From NCBI RefSeq assembly GCF_036850765.1, contig NC_089501.1, positions 13,430,997 through 13,494,996 of the forward strand: 64,000 nucleotides of DNA, given 5' to 3'. This DNA comes from Saccopteryx bilineata (taxonomy: Eukaryota > Chordata > Mammalia > Chiroptera > Emballonuridae). Below, piece after piece: positions 1 through 11,361 of the stretch. The notes under the pieces are model-generated. The model saw only the letters and a program-made list of their open reading frames with translations. It ran no database searches and had not been told where the DNA came from. Every line of letters begins with the position of its first letter. Within the stretch, counting starts at the first letter, position 1. Position numbers and translations under genes: made by a program.

Positions 1-175
1 CGACCTGGAAATGCTGAGGTCGCCGGTTTGAAACCCTGGGCTTGCCTGGTCAAGGCACATATGGGAGTTGATGCTTCCAGCTCCTCCTCCCTTCTCTCTC
101 TCTCTCTCTCTTCCTCTCTCTCCCTCTCTCTCTCCTCTCTAAAAATGAATAAATAAAATTAAAAAAAAGAAAAGA
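1..175 (+). repeat. Type-B SINE, 5' end cut by the window edge
   Basis: CGACCTGGAAATGCTGAGGT through GTCAAGGCACATATGGGAG, CT-rich stretch and ATGAATAAATAAAAT tail, the type-B consensus. Confidence 0.9.
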
Positions 176-250
176 ATAGAATATTAATGAAAAAATATTA
201 AATAATACCTGACAAAAACCAGTAAAACTGTTATTTACGATATTTCCATA

Positions 251-511
251 TTGCTTCTTGATTGGCATCCTCACTTGCAGTTTTGTTTTGTTTTTTCACC
301 TATGGACAGAATGAACATTACAACAGTGCTTAGATTACGCTGTTGCGCAGATGAATGTTTAAAGAGTAAGGAATGTAAATCTGTGATTTCCACATTGGGC
401 GGCTGCCACCTTAGAGAGAACCCTGATTATAAGTGCCATTTTAACAACCAGTTCGCTGAATTCAACGAAAATTTAGGTATCGGTTCTGCCAAACTGATGC
501 GAACCGGCTGA
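251..511 (+). other. Unrecognised open frame, possible gene or retrocopy fragment
   Basis: A frame of 86 codons, from a non-ATG start or from ATG at 302. It contains RLRCCADECLKSKECKSVI, CHLRENPDYKCHFNNQFAEF and NENLGIGSAKLM and then stops. The amino-acid pattern looks protein-like rather than random. No exon boundaries are convincing and I cannot name the family. It lies just before an LTR. Confidence 0.25.
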
Positions 512-530
512 ATCCCACCACTGAGTATAC

Positions 531-850
531 TGCTATGGACTAATGTTTGTATCCCCCTGAAAATCTCATGTTGAAATCCTAAGGTCTAAGGTGATGATAC
601 TAGGCGGGGGGTGAGGAGGGGGCTTTGGTAGGTGATGAACAAGATTAGTGCCCTTATTAAAGAGGCCTTTGAAAGCTCGTTTACCCCTTCTGCCTTGTGA
701 GGTTAGAGGGAAGAGAGAGCCAAGGAAGCAGGTTCTCATCAGACATGAATCAGCTGGTATTATAACTTTGGGTTTCCTTGCGTTCTCTGGTGAGAGGACA
801 GTTCCACAATATGAAAAACTGTCCTGAATTCTGCATACATTTCTAATGTG
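531..850 (+). repeat. MST/MLT-type MaLR LTR remnant
   Basis: TGCTATGGACTAATGTTTGT start, GTTGAAATCCTAA, GGGGGCTTTGGTAGGTGAT, TTAGTGCCCTTATTAAAGAG and TCATCAGACATGAATC all follow the ERVL-MaLR LTR layout I know from mammals. Right end approximate. Confidence 0.7.
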
Positions 851-870
851 CCTCTTAGACACATGGCTGT

Positions 871-1481
871 GAAAAATTCATGGCTGTGAAAAACCCATAT
901 AACTATAGCAAACAAAGAGTATTGTGGAAAAATAGAGGAAGATAAAAAAGAACTGGGTGGTATGATAAGGTCTAAGACTTTTTCTAGAATATAAAAGAAG
1001 TTCTATTAAGCTCCTGTAATGAGTGAAGTGCTAAGAGAATCTACAGAGAAGAAGAAAGCTAGGATAGGAATAAGGAGACTCCTGAGCAGGAAGAATTTGA
1101 GACGTTAGGAAAAGCAAGGCCCGTGTCACCTGCAGTAGCTGCCAGTTTCATGCAACAGACACCTGTGCTGGGTGTCCAGGTGGAATGAGAGACATCTTAG
1201 TGGGGGTCTGCAAAGCTCAGGAAAACAGAACCCCGGCCACACTAAAAGAGCTTCCCTCCACCAATGCGTGGACACTAAGCTGCTCCCCTGTCATAGGCCT
1301 CTTTGGGGAGGAGGTAGAGTAGGGAAGATGTGTGGAGAGGGGAGAAAGGGCCTGACTGTAAGTGTAAATCGCCATTACTTTACTCAAGTCATTGTTTAAC
1401 ACTGAGAGAGATATTTGATCTTTAATCTGTATGTTTAATTTTATTTGTATAGTGGAAAGAGGGATTTGAAAATAAAATCAG
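871..1481. other. No gene seen
   Basis: Unique-looking A/T-rich DNA. Short open frames near 1172-1402 on both strands show no recognisable protein. Confidence 0.5.
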
Positions 1482-1668
1482 GCCTGACCTGTGGTGGCGC
1501 AGTGGGATAAAGCATCAACCTGAAAACGCTGAGGTTGCTGGTTCAAAACCCTGGGCTTGCCTGGACAAGGCACATATGGGAGTTGATGCTTCCTGTTCCT
1601 CCCCTTCTCTCTCTCTCCCCTCTCTCTAAAAATCAGTAAATGAAATATTTTTTTAAAAAGAAAAGAAA
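1482..1668 (+). repeat. Type-B SINE
   Basis: GCCTGACCTGTGGTGGCGCA head, CACATATGGGAGTTGATGC, CT-rich segment and AAATCAGTAAATG tail. Flanks AAAATAAAATCAG / AAAAGAAAATCAG are the likely duplication. Confidence 0.92.
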
Positions 1669-2305
1669 AGAAAATCAGTTTTTGGCATAGAAAATAAAAA
1701 AATAATCTTTTCCCCCCACAAACTGCTGAGACATAGAGTGTAACCCTTTTGCTGTGTTGTAGGATAATTGAGAACTTGGTTTGAATTTGAATGAATGCTG
1801 GGAGGCAGCTAGAAGGAACAAGCCCTTTAGCTAATGGAAATACCCAATGACAGAATACCCAATGAAAGGTATCTGTGACTATGGAAATTATGTAGGTCCT
1901 GCAATTATACTTCAAGAATATTAAGTGGTAATTATATCTAAAAGATAGTGTGGAGTCAGTAAGATGTCTCTTTTCTTTTTAGCATTTTATATTTTTTATA
2001 ATGAAAACAAGCAAAAATAAGCACATGCTCAGTCTGTGTTGAATTGTGAATGAGAGAAATAAGATTTGGGTGCTTTATTCTGAATTACCATATATATCAT
2101 ACAATACATCTCTCCCATTTAATAAGGTTTTTTTTTCCTTCATATAAAGGGAGTCATTTTTGCTAAGAACAGGGTTTATTCCTCAGACTGCTTTTTCTAA
2201 TGAGTATGTAAATACATAGTATTAAATTTCCATACTTCTTTTGATCATGAAAAGGACACTATGCCATCTTCAACCCAATTGAGTAAATTGTATTGAAAAT
2301 GTGTT
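1669..2305. other. No gene seen
   Basis: A/T-rich single-copy-looking DNA without recognised coding or repeat content. Confidence 0.5.
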
Positions 2306-2550
2306 CACTGACCAGGCAGTGGCACAGTGGACAGAGTGTTGGACTGGGATGCAGAGGACCCAGGTTCAAAACCCTGAGGTCTTTGGCTTGAGCATGGGAT
2401 CATAGACATGACCCCATGGTCACTGGCTTGAGCCCAAAGGTTGCTGTCTTGAAGCCCAAGGTCGTTGGCTTGAGCAAGGGGTCACTGACTCGGCTGGAGC
2501 CCCACCCCCCACCCCCGCCTCTGGCCATGGCATATATGAGAAAGCAATCG
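2306..2550 (+). repeat. Type-C SINE, diverged
   Basis: ACTGACCAGGCAGTGGCACA head and the CTGGCTTGAGC / CCCAAGGTCGTTGGCTTGA repeated core of type-C SINEs, breaking off after GAGAAAGCAATC. Confidence 0.8.
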
Positions 2551-2718
2551 GAGTGTAAAGAGAGACAAATATAAGGTGACAGAAAATGATCTGATTTTGG
2601 GTGATGGGTATACAACATAATCAAAGTTCAAATGCGAGAGAAAGGTACACCTGAACCTATGGACTCTTACTGATCAATGTCACCCTGTTCAAGTTAATTT
2701 TCTAAATAAAAATTTAAA
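2551..2718 (+). repeat. L1 3' end
   Basis: GGTGACAGAAAATGATCTGA through TTTTGGGTGATGGGTATAC and AATGTCACCCTGTTC, ending in TAAATAAAAATTT. The same block recurs at 42720-43260, matching a bat L1 3' UTR. Confidence 0.7.
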
Positions 2719-2863
2719 AAATAAAAGAAAGAAAGAAAGTAAGAAAGAGAGGGAGAAGGAAGGAAAGAAGGAAGGAAGGAAGGAAGGAAGGAAGGAAAGA
2801 AGGAAGGGAGAAGGAAAGAGAGAGAAAGAAAGAAAAGAAAGAAAAAGAAAGAAAGAAAGAAAG

Positions 2864-2930
<67 letters not shown>

Positions 2931-2948
2931 AAAGAAAAAAGAAAAGAA
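2719..2948. repeat. (GAAA)n/(GGAA)n microsatellite
   Basis: About 230 bases of nearly pure purines, GAAA and GGAA units. It follows an L1 A-tail and precedes a SINE, so it probably grew from the tail. Long Ser/Phe-rich reverse-strand frames here are artefacts. Confidence 0.97.
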
Positions 2949-3331
2949 GGCCCTGGTTGGTTGGCTCAGCGGTAGAGCGTTGGCCTGGCGTGCGGGGGAC
3001 CCGGGTTCGATTCCTGGCCAGGGCACATAGGAGAAGCGCCTATTTGCTTCTCCACCCCCCCTCCTCTTTCCTCTCTGTCTCTCTCTTCCCCTCCCGCAGC
3101 CAAGGCTCCATTGGAGCAAAGATGGCCCAGGCGCTGGGGATGGCTTCTTGGCCTCTGCCCCAGGCACTAGAGTGGCTCTGGTCGCGGCAGAGCGACCCCC
3201 CCAGAGGGGCAGAGCATCGCCCCCTGGTGGGTAGAGCGTCGCCCCTGGTGGGCGTGCTGGGTGGATCCCGGTCGGGCGCATGCGGGAGTCTGTCTGACTG
3301 TCTCTCCCCATTTCCAGCTTCAGAAAAATAC

Positions 3332-3360
<29 letters not shown>
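2949..3360 (+). repeat. Type-A SINE, full length
   Basis: GGCCCTGGTTGGTTGGCTCA head; B box GGTTCGATTCC is exact; body and CAGCTTCAGAAAAATAC tail complete, about 400 bp. Confidence 0.95.
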
Positions 3361-3362
<2 letters not shown>

Positions 3363-3364
3363 GG

Positions 3365-5090
3365 AAAAAATGTATTCACGAGTGCCATCTAGTGGTTAAA
3401 GAATCTGGCATTTTGGCTGCTCATTCTGTTCTGCAGCTGAGCTGGCTCCAGGCACAAAGCGGGCAAAAACCAAAAACAAACAAAACCCAGAAAAACTTAC
3501 CCCCCCCCCTTTTCAAGTTTTTTTCCCCTTTTCAAAATTCCTGCCTTTGTTTACTCTTGGTATCATCGAAGGTGGGTTTTGTGTGTGTTTTTATCCAGAC
3601 TTTAGAGATGTTTCAAAAAATGGAACCTGAACTTCGGTGACAGAGATTTGATTGCAGGATTTAATGGAGCTTTGGGCAACCACGATGGTCTTTCAGGCCA
3701 CTCCTCTGGACTGAATTGATCTCAAACAAAATCTTGACCTCCCATATAGGATTCTCTCTCCTCTGGTCCGAGTAATGTGTTTGTACAGAAAACCATACAC
3801 CTCTACTTGCTACTTAAAACCTGGCCTTAAGATCCCTGCCTAACTTTCCCTGCATCCCTGCTTTCTCCAGGTAGCAATCATACTGCATTCATCCCAGTCC
3901 CCTCAGAGACAAAATTCCAGAGAGAAGAGAGTCCTTATTTTCAATTTCTCTATTAAAATGAGAGAATTTGAGATTGACATCAGCATCTTGCTGGAATAAG
4001 TTGTTTCTTTCCCCACTTTTCATTGCTTTATAACTAACTGGGCATTCAGACATACAAAAAAAGTGCCTTTGCACAGCACATCAGGACACCTGAGAGATGT
4101 ATCTATTGGTGCATCTGAAAGTGGGTGGATCGGATATTGGAGGAGGCTAGTACGGAGCCTGGGGCGTCACGGAGCGGCAGCACCGCAGAAGCTTCGCTGG
4201 CTGAGAAGTGGGGAGGTTGCAGGGGAAGTCGACGCAGCTGCTCAGGCTGCCGCTGGACGGACCTGTTGCTAGTCAGGAGCACCTGGATAGCTGGGGAGAG
4301 AACTTCATGACTAGAGGAAGGGAGAGAAAAGGCAAGAAAGCAGGCAGAAAATAGAAGGAACATGGTTCTTGCTGTCTGTCTTGGAATTTCAGCAAGAGGT
4401 CTATCCATGGACCTCACATCTGAATCCCCCTACTGGTCTGTGGGGCACACCAAAGCTCCAGGGAAGCCCACACCTTCCCCCAGCTTTTCTTTCACACCAG
4501 GTTTTTCAGGCATGCTTCCAACTTTAGCAGCAAGTTGGGTCCAGTAAAAGTAACTAAAACCTTGTACCACCTTCTGGAAAACAAAAGAAATTAGAAAATT
4601 GCAAATCTGTTGAACTGTTAGAATAAAAATAAACAGCCTTCCCTAAATTGAAAGGTGTTCGTTACTTCAAGTGAGATTGCAGAGCTACATTATTTCAAAT
4701 AGTACAAAAAAAATCATTGCAATACAGTAGTTCAAAAAGAAAGTGACAATTCACTAGAAACAGAACTCCAAGATGAAAAATATTGTGATATGTAATAAAG
4801 AATACAAAATATCTGCTATGAGGTAAAAGTAAACTGAGAAAGACAAGTCAGTGAACTCAGGAATTAAATTAATGAACAAAAGGAATACTTTAGCAAAGCA
4901 ACTGAAATTATAAATAAGAACCAAATAGCTAAAGTTGAAATGAATAAATGAGATGAAGGGTGCATTAGAATCAGTGGAAATAGAGAAGACTAGATGAAAG
5001 AGAGAACAAATAATCTGGAGGTAAGAATTTAGAAATGATTCTAGTGGAAGAGGCATGAGAACTAAGATTTTTAAAAAGTGAGGAAACCCG
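3365..5090. other. No assigned gene; includes a CpG-bearing GC-rich patch at about 4105-4300
   Basis: Mostly unique DNA. The patch at 4105-4300 is far richer in G+C and CpG than its surroundings and has short open frames on both strands, followed by ATGGTTCTTGCTGTC at 4361. A retrocopied 5' UTR or old LTR is possible. I recognise no protein. Confidence 0.35.
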
Positions 5091-5450
5091 GCCCTGGCCA
5101 GTTGGCTCAGTGGTAGAGCATTGGCCTGGCATGCAGAAGTCCCGAGTTCAATTCCCGGCCAGTGCATACAGGAGAAGCGCCCATCTGCTTCTCTACCCCT
5201 CCCCTCTCCTTCCTCTCTGTCTCTCTCTTCCCCTCCCGCAGCCAAGGCTCCATTGGAGCAAAGATGGCCCGGGCGCTGGAGATGGCTCCATGACTTCTGC
5301 CTCAGGAGCTAGAGTGGCTCTGGTCGCAGCAGAGCGACGCCCCAGATGAGCAGAGCATCGCCCCCTGGTGGGCATGTCGGGTGGATCCCGGTAGGGCGCA
5401 TACGGGAGTCTGTCTGACGGCTTCCCCGTTTCCAGCTTCAGAAAAAAAAG
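5091..5450 (+). repeat. Type-A SINE
   Basis: GCCCTGGCCAGTTGGCTCAG head to CAGCTTCAGAAAAAAAAG. Flanked by AAAAAGTGAGGAAACCC on both sides (left about 5073-5089, right 5446-5462). Confidence 0.95.
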
Positions 5451-5570
5451 TGAGGAAACCCCATAAGAATTATCAGACTGTATTGAGAATGTCAATATAA
5501 GAATACTGAGAATAGCAGAATGAGAAGAGAGAGAGGAGGGGGTCAAGAGTTTATTTAAAGAAATAATAGC

Positions 5571-5745
5571 TGATGCATGACCAGTGGTGCCACAGTGGAT
5601 AAAGCATCGACCTTTGAGGTCACCAGTTGGAAGCCCTGAGGTTGCCAATTCTTAGTGTGGGCTCGTCAGCACAAGGTCACCGGCTTGAGCACGGGATCTT
5701 TCACTCAATCCCAAAGCTTTCCAGCTCGAGGCCAAGGGTTGCATA
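5571..5745 (+). repeat. Type-C SINE, diverged
   Basis: GCATGACCAGTGGTGCCACA head, CACCGGCTTGAGCACGGG core; 3' part lost against the following L1 sequence. Confidence 0.7.
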
Positions 5746-7060
5746 GACTACTTTTTTTATAGCCAACAAAATACATATCAAGCTAAAGGTAGTAGCAAGA
5801 GACAAAGGCTAGTGTATAAAGATAAAGGGGTGAATACATCAGGAAGATAAAACAATTGTAACTACATGCAATCCCAACACATGAGCACCAAAATATATTA
5901 GGCATATTAAGCAAATACTACCAGATCTTAGAGGAAAAGTAAATAACTATAGGGTAACATCAAGGGACTTCATTATCTCACTTTCAACAATGGATAGATC
6001 ATCCAGACAAACCATCAACAAGGAAACATTTGAATTGAACCATGCTTGAGAACATAGAAACTTAACAGACATCTATTAGAACATTCCATTTAATAGCAGC
6101 AGAACACATTCTTCCCAAGGGCACACAAAACAGTCTCCCTCCAGGATAGGGCATATGATAGGACACAAAACAAATCTTAGCAAATATGAGAAGATTGAAA
6201 TCATATCAATTTTTGGATCACAATGGTATGAAACTACAGATAAACAAGAAGAAAGTGAGAAGATCTATAAATATGTGGAAACTAAACAAGACACTTCTGC
6301 AGATCCAGTGGGACAAAAAATAAAAAATAAAAAAGCAAATGAAGGAGAAAAAATTATCTCAAACCAAATTAAAATGGAAATACAATATGTCATACCTTAT
6401 GTGATGCAGCAAAAGCAGTTCTAGAGGAAACTTTAACAATAAACACATTATATTAAGAAACTAGAAAAATCTCAAGTTAAAAAATCTTTACACCACAAGG
6501 AGCTCGTAAAAGAAAAACAACTGAAATCCAAAGTTAACAGGAGAAAGGAAATAATAAAGATCAGAGTAGAAATAAATAAAATAGAGACCAGAAAAACAAC
6601 AGAACAAATTAACAAAACTAAGAGTCCTTCAAAAAAATAATAAACAAAATTGACAAACTTTTAGCTAGACTGACTAAGAAAAAGAGAGAGGACTCAAATA
6701 ACAACAACAAAATAGAAATGAAAGAGGAGATATTACACATGCTACTACAGAAATACATAGGAGCATGAAGGAATACTAAGGACAATGATATGCCAACATA
6801 TTACACAATTTAGAAGAAATCAGTACATCTAGAAACACACAACCTATCAAGACTGAATCAGGAAGAAATAGAAAATCTGAACAGACCAATAATAAGTAAA
6901 GAGATTGAATCAGTAATAATAAAAAAAAACCCTACCAACACACAAAAACCCAAGTCTAGATGGCTTCACTCTGAATGCTACCAAAAATTTAAAAATTAAA
7001 AACAATTTTTATCTAATTTCCAAAAAATCAAGAAGCAAGGAGCAAGTCTCAGAAAACTTT
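5746..7060 (+). pseudogene. L1 ORF2 remnant (endonuclease to early reverse transcriptase)
   Basis: Broken translation follows L1 ORF2p order: the endonuclease region (ATGGATAGATCATCCAGAC for the SMDRSSRQ-like block), then the middle region (AGAAAGGAAATAATAAAGAT), then the RRLNQEEIENLNRPI-like block before the RT palm (near 6850-6960, ending SLDGFTLNAT-like). Many stops and frameshifts. An intact-looking frame of 89 codons at 6155-6424 is part of this remnant. Confidence 0.85.
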
Positions 7061-8945
7061 GTCCTGGACCTAATACTGAACCCATACGTGGTAGTGCCTT
7101 GAAAGAGCCAGGGGAGAAAGTTAATTCGGTGTTGAATTTGGCATGCAAAAGGATAAAACCTGGAGGCTGTTAGCCAAGTACAATCTTCGTAGTAGGTACT
7201 TTAAGAGCAATCTGAGAGGCACCACTTCGAAGGCTGAGAGATAGCAATTACAGTTCGAAATAGAATGGGAGAAAAAAACCACAAAATCTTCCAAAAGATG
7301 CAAAAACTAGAATTTCTTAACAAAAAAACAAAACAAAAATGGTACAAGGATTCTATGAAGACATTTAGAAAAAATATATATCTGTTAAGATGTTGAGATA
7401 TACTTCCTCTCTAGAGATAAATAATATAAAAAGATGTTAACATTTCTTATATACTTCCTCTCTAGAGATAAATAATATAAAAAGATGTTAACATTTCTTA
7501 TATACAAATATACATTTCACATAATGGCAATAAGAAACCCAACAAGCTTTTTGAAACACAAAACTTAAAATATGTGAGACTATTCAAGGACATTTTCAAA
7601 CTTTAGCACCTAGATATCAGTCTTGGATAAAAGACTCCATCAGCCAGTGAAAGAAAAGAAGAATTTGAAGAGTCATTGGTTCACAGAGATGTTTTGTTTT
7701 TGCAGCTTGACCAGATATTGTCCAATTGCCCTCCATATTTAATACACTCATTTTTATTTTGTCACTACTATATGAGACTTCTTTTGGCTCCACAAATGCT
7801 CTCTTACACTTAGAATCATCATTTACATTCTGCCAATGAGTGTGCAGTAGTTTTAATTTGATTTCCATGATTACTGACAAAGAGAGCATTTAAAATATTT
7901 TCAATTCTTCAGTTAATTCCTTCTATGATTGCCTAGTCATGATTTTTTGTGTTTGTTCGATATTGCTATTTAATTTTTCTTACTAATGTATAATAATTTC
8001 TGTACATAAATTCTTCTCTTGATAGTTGCATGAATGCACAAATAATCTACAGTCCATGGGATTTGGCTAAAATTTTAATTTTTATATAATTTCAAACTTA
8101 AATAAAAGTCACAAAAACAGGACAAAAATTTTTGTGTGCTTTTTACTTACAATCACCAATTATTTATATTTTGCCCCAAGTGCTTTATAACTCTCTCTCT
8201 CTGTCTTTTTCTTTCTCTTGACTATCAGTGAAATGATGCCCCTTCATTCCTAATTATTTGTGTCTGTATTTCCCTAGAATAAAGACATTCTCATACAATT
8301 ACCAAGGTCAGGAAATGTAACATTGATACAATACTATTATATAACCCACAAATATATACTCAGAATTTTTAATTGTCACAATAATGCCATAGATATGTAC
8401 ACTCCCAGCCCATGGCAGGATCAAATCTAGGATTATGCATTATATTTAATTGTTATATATTTTTAGTCCACTTTATTCTGAATTGTTTTATTCCTTCTTG
8501 GTGTTACTTGACTTTGGTATTTCTAAATAGTACATACAAGATTGTTGATTATTTTTATTTTTATTTTTTTTTATGTTTCCTCATTAGAGATTAAAGCTGT
8601 ACATTTTGACAGGAATATACTGAAAGTTAGTGACCTCAGTGATCCTATAGGAAGCATATTAGATAGCTATCCCAATATTATTGATGTTAACCTTAATAAG
8701 TTGGTAGGCATATGCCAGAGTTTTAAACTATAAGTTAATATTTTGCCTAACATTAAGAAATCAGTAATTTGTAAGGGTATACTTTGCATGTTTTTGAGAA
8801 CATGCAAATGTCATCTTTTACATTCAAACTTTTACCTACTAGTTTAAACATGAATAGGTGATTTTCTCCATCTTTTCTATATTTATTACTTGATATTCTC
8901 ATCCAAAGAAAATATTTTCCTTCTCATTCATTCATTTATTCATTC
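7061..8945. other. No gene seen; contains one 51-bp tandem duplication
   Basis: A/T-rich DNA. The only clear structure is the tandem repeat at 7398-7505. Frames listed by length alone show no recognisable motif. Confidence 0.5.
7398..7505. repeat. 51-bp unit in tandem, 2.1 copies, identical
   Basis: ATATACTTCCTCTCTAGAGA with the following 31 bases is repeated exactly at period 51. No mismatch was seen, so the duplication is recent. Confidence 0.95.
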
Positions 8946-9083
8946 ATGTCAGTCTCGATCAGGGTTGTCTCACTGCAGCTTTGGGCCAAAGGCAGGTCAC
9001 CACCTGCTTTTGTGTGACCTGTAAGCTAATGGTTTCACAGTTTTCAATGAGCTAAAAGAACTGAAATAAAAATAATATTTTGT
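8946..9083. repeat. Probable DNA-transposon MITE remnant
   Basis: CAGGGTTGTCTCACTGCAG and GTGTGACCTGTAAGCTAATG resemble hAT non-autonomous elements of mammals. Only one end is visible. Confidence 0.35.
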
Positions 9084-9342
9084 GCCTGACCAGGCGGTGG
9101 TGCAGTGGATGCAGAGGACCCAGGTTCGAGACCCCGAGGTCGCCAGCTTGAGCGCGGGCTCATCTGGTTTGAGCAAAGCTCTCCAGCTTGGACCCAAGGT
9201 CGCTGGTTCAAGTAAGGGATTACTTGATCTGCTGCAGCCTCACAGTCAAGGCACATATGAGAAAGCAATCAATGAACAACTAAGGTGTCGCAATGAAAAA
9301 CTAATGATTGATGTTTCTCATCTCTCTCTATTCCTGTCTGCG
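9084..9342 (+). repeat. Type-C SINE abutting hAT sequence
   Basis: GCCTGACCAGGCGGTGGTGC to TGATGTTTCTCATCTCTC. It lacks an A-tail and is joined directly to transposase coding sequence at about 9343; no target duplication spans it. Confidence 0.85.
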
Positions 9343-11361
9343 AGAAACGGAAAGCCATTCACAGATGGGAAGTATGCCAAAACATTCATGCTTGATGTTG
9401 CCAATGAACTTTTTTATGACTTTTCAGATAAAGACAAGATAATCAAATGAATAAAAGACATGCCTCTGTCGGCAAGAACTGTTCACGATCGTACCATCAT
9501 GATGGCAAATCAAATCGAGGCAACACAAGTGAAGGACATAAATGCAGCACCATTCTTTTCTCTCGCTTTGGATGAGTCAACAGACGTAAGCCATTTATCC
9601 CAGTTCAGCGTGATTGCAAGGTATACTGTCGGTGACACACTACGTGAGGAAAGTCTTGCTGTTTTACGTATGAAAGAGACACCAAGAGGGGAGGATTTAT
9701 TCAAGTCTTTCACTGAGTTCCCTAAAGAAAAAAATCTACCAATGGATAAACTTATTTCAGTGTGTACTGATGGTGCTCTGTGCATGGTGGGGAAAAACAG
9801 AGGATTCGTAGCACTTCTTCGTGAACATGAAAAGAGACTCATCCTAAGTTTTCACTGCATTCTACATCAGGAGGCACTTTGTGCTCAGATGTGTGGTGAG
9901 CAGCTTGGTGAAGTGATGTCACTGGTCATTCGGGTGGTCAGCTTTATTGTTGCCCAAGCTTTAAATGATCGCCAGTTTAAAACACTGCTGGATGAAGTTG
10001 GGAACAATTATCCTGGTCTGCTTCTGCACAGCAATGTGCATTGGTTGTCAAGAGGGAAGGTGCTCAGCCATTTCGTGGCTTGTCTGAGCAAAATCCAGAC
10101 TTTTCTTGAAACGAAAAAAGTCGAGCATCCTGAGTTAGCTAACACTGAGTGGCTCCTGAAGTTCTACTATCTTGTGGACATGACTGAACATCTGAACCAG
10201 CTCAATGTGAAAATGCAAGGCGTTGGAAATACAGTCTTATCCCTTTAATAAGCAGTGTTTGCATTTGAAAACAAGCTGGAACTCTTCATCGCCGAAATTA
10301 AAACAGGTCATTTAATACACTTTGAAAAACTGGGAGAGTTTATTTTTTGGTTTTGGTTTTTTTTTGTATTTTTCTGAAGTTGGAAACAGGGAGGCAGTCA
10401 AACAGACTCCCGCATGCACCCGACCGGGATCCACCCGGCATGCCCACCAGGGGGCGATGCTCTGCCCATCTGGGGCGTTGCTCTGTTACAACCAGAGCCA
10501 TTCTAGTGCCTGAGGCAGAGGCCATAGAGCCATCCTCAGTGCTGGGCCAACTTTTGTTCCAATGGAGCCTTGGCTGCGGGAGGGGAAGAGAGAGACAGAG
10601 AGGAAGGAGAGGGAGAGGGGTGGAGAAGTAGATGGGCACTTCTCCTGTGTGCCCTGGCCGGGAATTGAACCCGGGACTCCTGCATGCCAGGCCGATCCTC
10701 TACCATTGAGCCAACCGGCCAGGGCAAAAAACTGGGAGAGTTTAAAGATGCATGCACAGCAAGTGACCCTGCTTAACATCTTGATCTCTAGCAGCTAGCG
10801 CGCTTCACATCTAATCTCCTGCAGTCATTCAAAGCGCGCTTTGGAGAATTTTGTGAGCGCACTTGTCTTTTTTAAGTTCGTCATCCACCCACACAAGTGT
10901 GCAGTGCACAGCGCCGACCTGAGTTACATCCCCGGTGTCTCCATCAGAGATTTTGAGCTACGAGCTGCTGGCCTGAAGGCCTCAGACACGTGGGTGAATA
11001 AGTTCAAGTCATTAAATAAAGATTTGGAAAGACTCACATGACAGCAAGCAGAGTTGGCGAGCAAACACAAGTGGGAGAAATGAAAAAACTTCAACCCACA
11101 GATCAGCTGATTTTCAATACGTGGAACACATTTTCCGTCACATACCACACACTGCAGCGTGTGAGTATTGCTGTACTGACAATGTTTGGCTCTACGTATG
11201 CATGTGATCAGTCTTTCTCACATCTAAAGAACATTGAGACCAACCTACAATTACGTTTAACGGATGGAAGTCTCAATGCCTGCATGAAGCTTAACCTCAC
11301 CGCGTATCAACCAGACTACAAAGCCATCAGCAAAACCATGCGGCACCAGAAGTCACATTAA
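9343..11361 (+). pseudogene. hAT (Charlie-like) transposase pseudogene, N-terminus missing, split by a SINE
   Basis: Broken frames give the hAT core: FFSLALDESTDVSHLSQF (first catalytic Asp), SVCTDGALCMVGKNRG (second), ILSFHCILHQEALCAQ (C..H motif), NVHWLSRGKVL, and the C-terminal hATC dimerisation block GSTYACDQSFSHLKNIETNL ending RLTDGSLNACMKLNL. In-frame stops lie at 9448-9450 and 10246-10251, a type-A SINE is inserted at 10343-10726, and frameshifts follow. The BED zinc finger and 5' inverted repeat are absent. The layout resembles the transposases related to GTF2IRD2/ZBED5. No function is expected. Confidence 0.92.
10343..10726 (-). repeat. Type-A SINE in the hAT transposase
   Basis: Minus-strand type-A SINE flanked by exact AAAAACTGGGAGAGTTTA at 10325-10342 and 10727-10744 (18 bp). 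Younger than the hAT copy. Confidence 0.97.

Noticed and set aside
2694..3311. Long reverse-strand frame rich in Ser, Phe and Leu
   Set aside because: It reads through a type-A SINE and the (GAAA)n/(GGAA)n microsatellite; purine repeats make open frames by chance.
2957..3640. 227-codon frame on the + strand
   Set aside because: Most of it is a type-A SINE. The same peptide pieces recur wherever the SINE occurs (5110, 18979, 21189, 40112).
7398..7505. CRISPR-like direct repeats
   Set aside because: Only two adjacent copies without spacers, in a mammalian genome.
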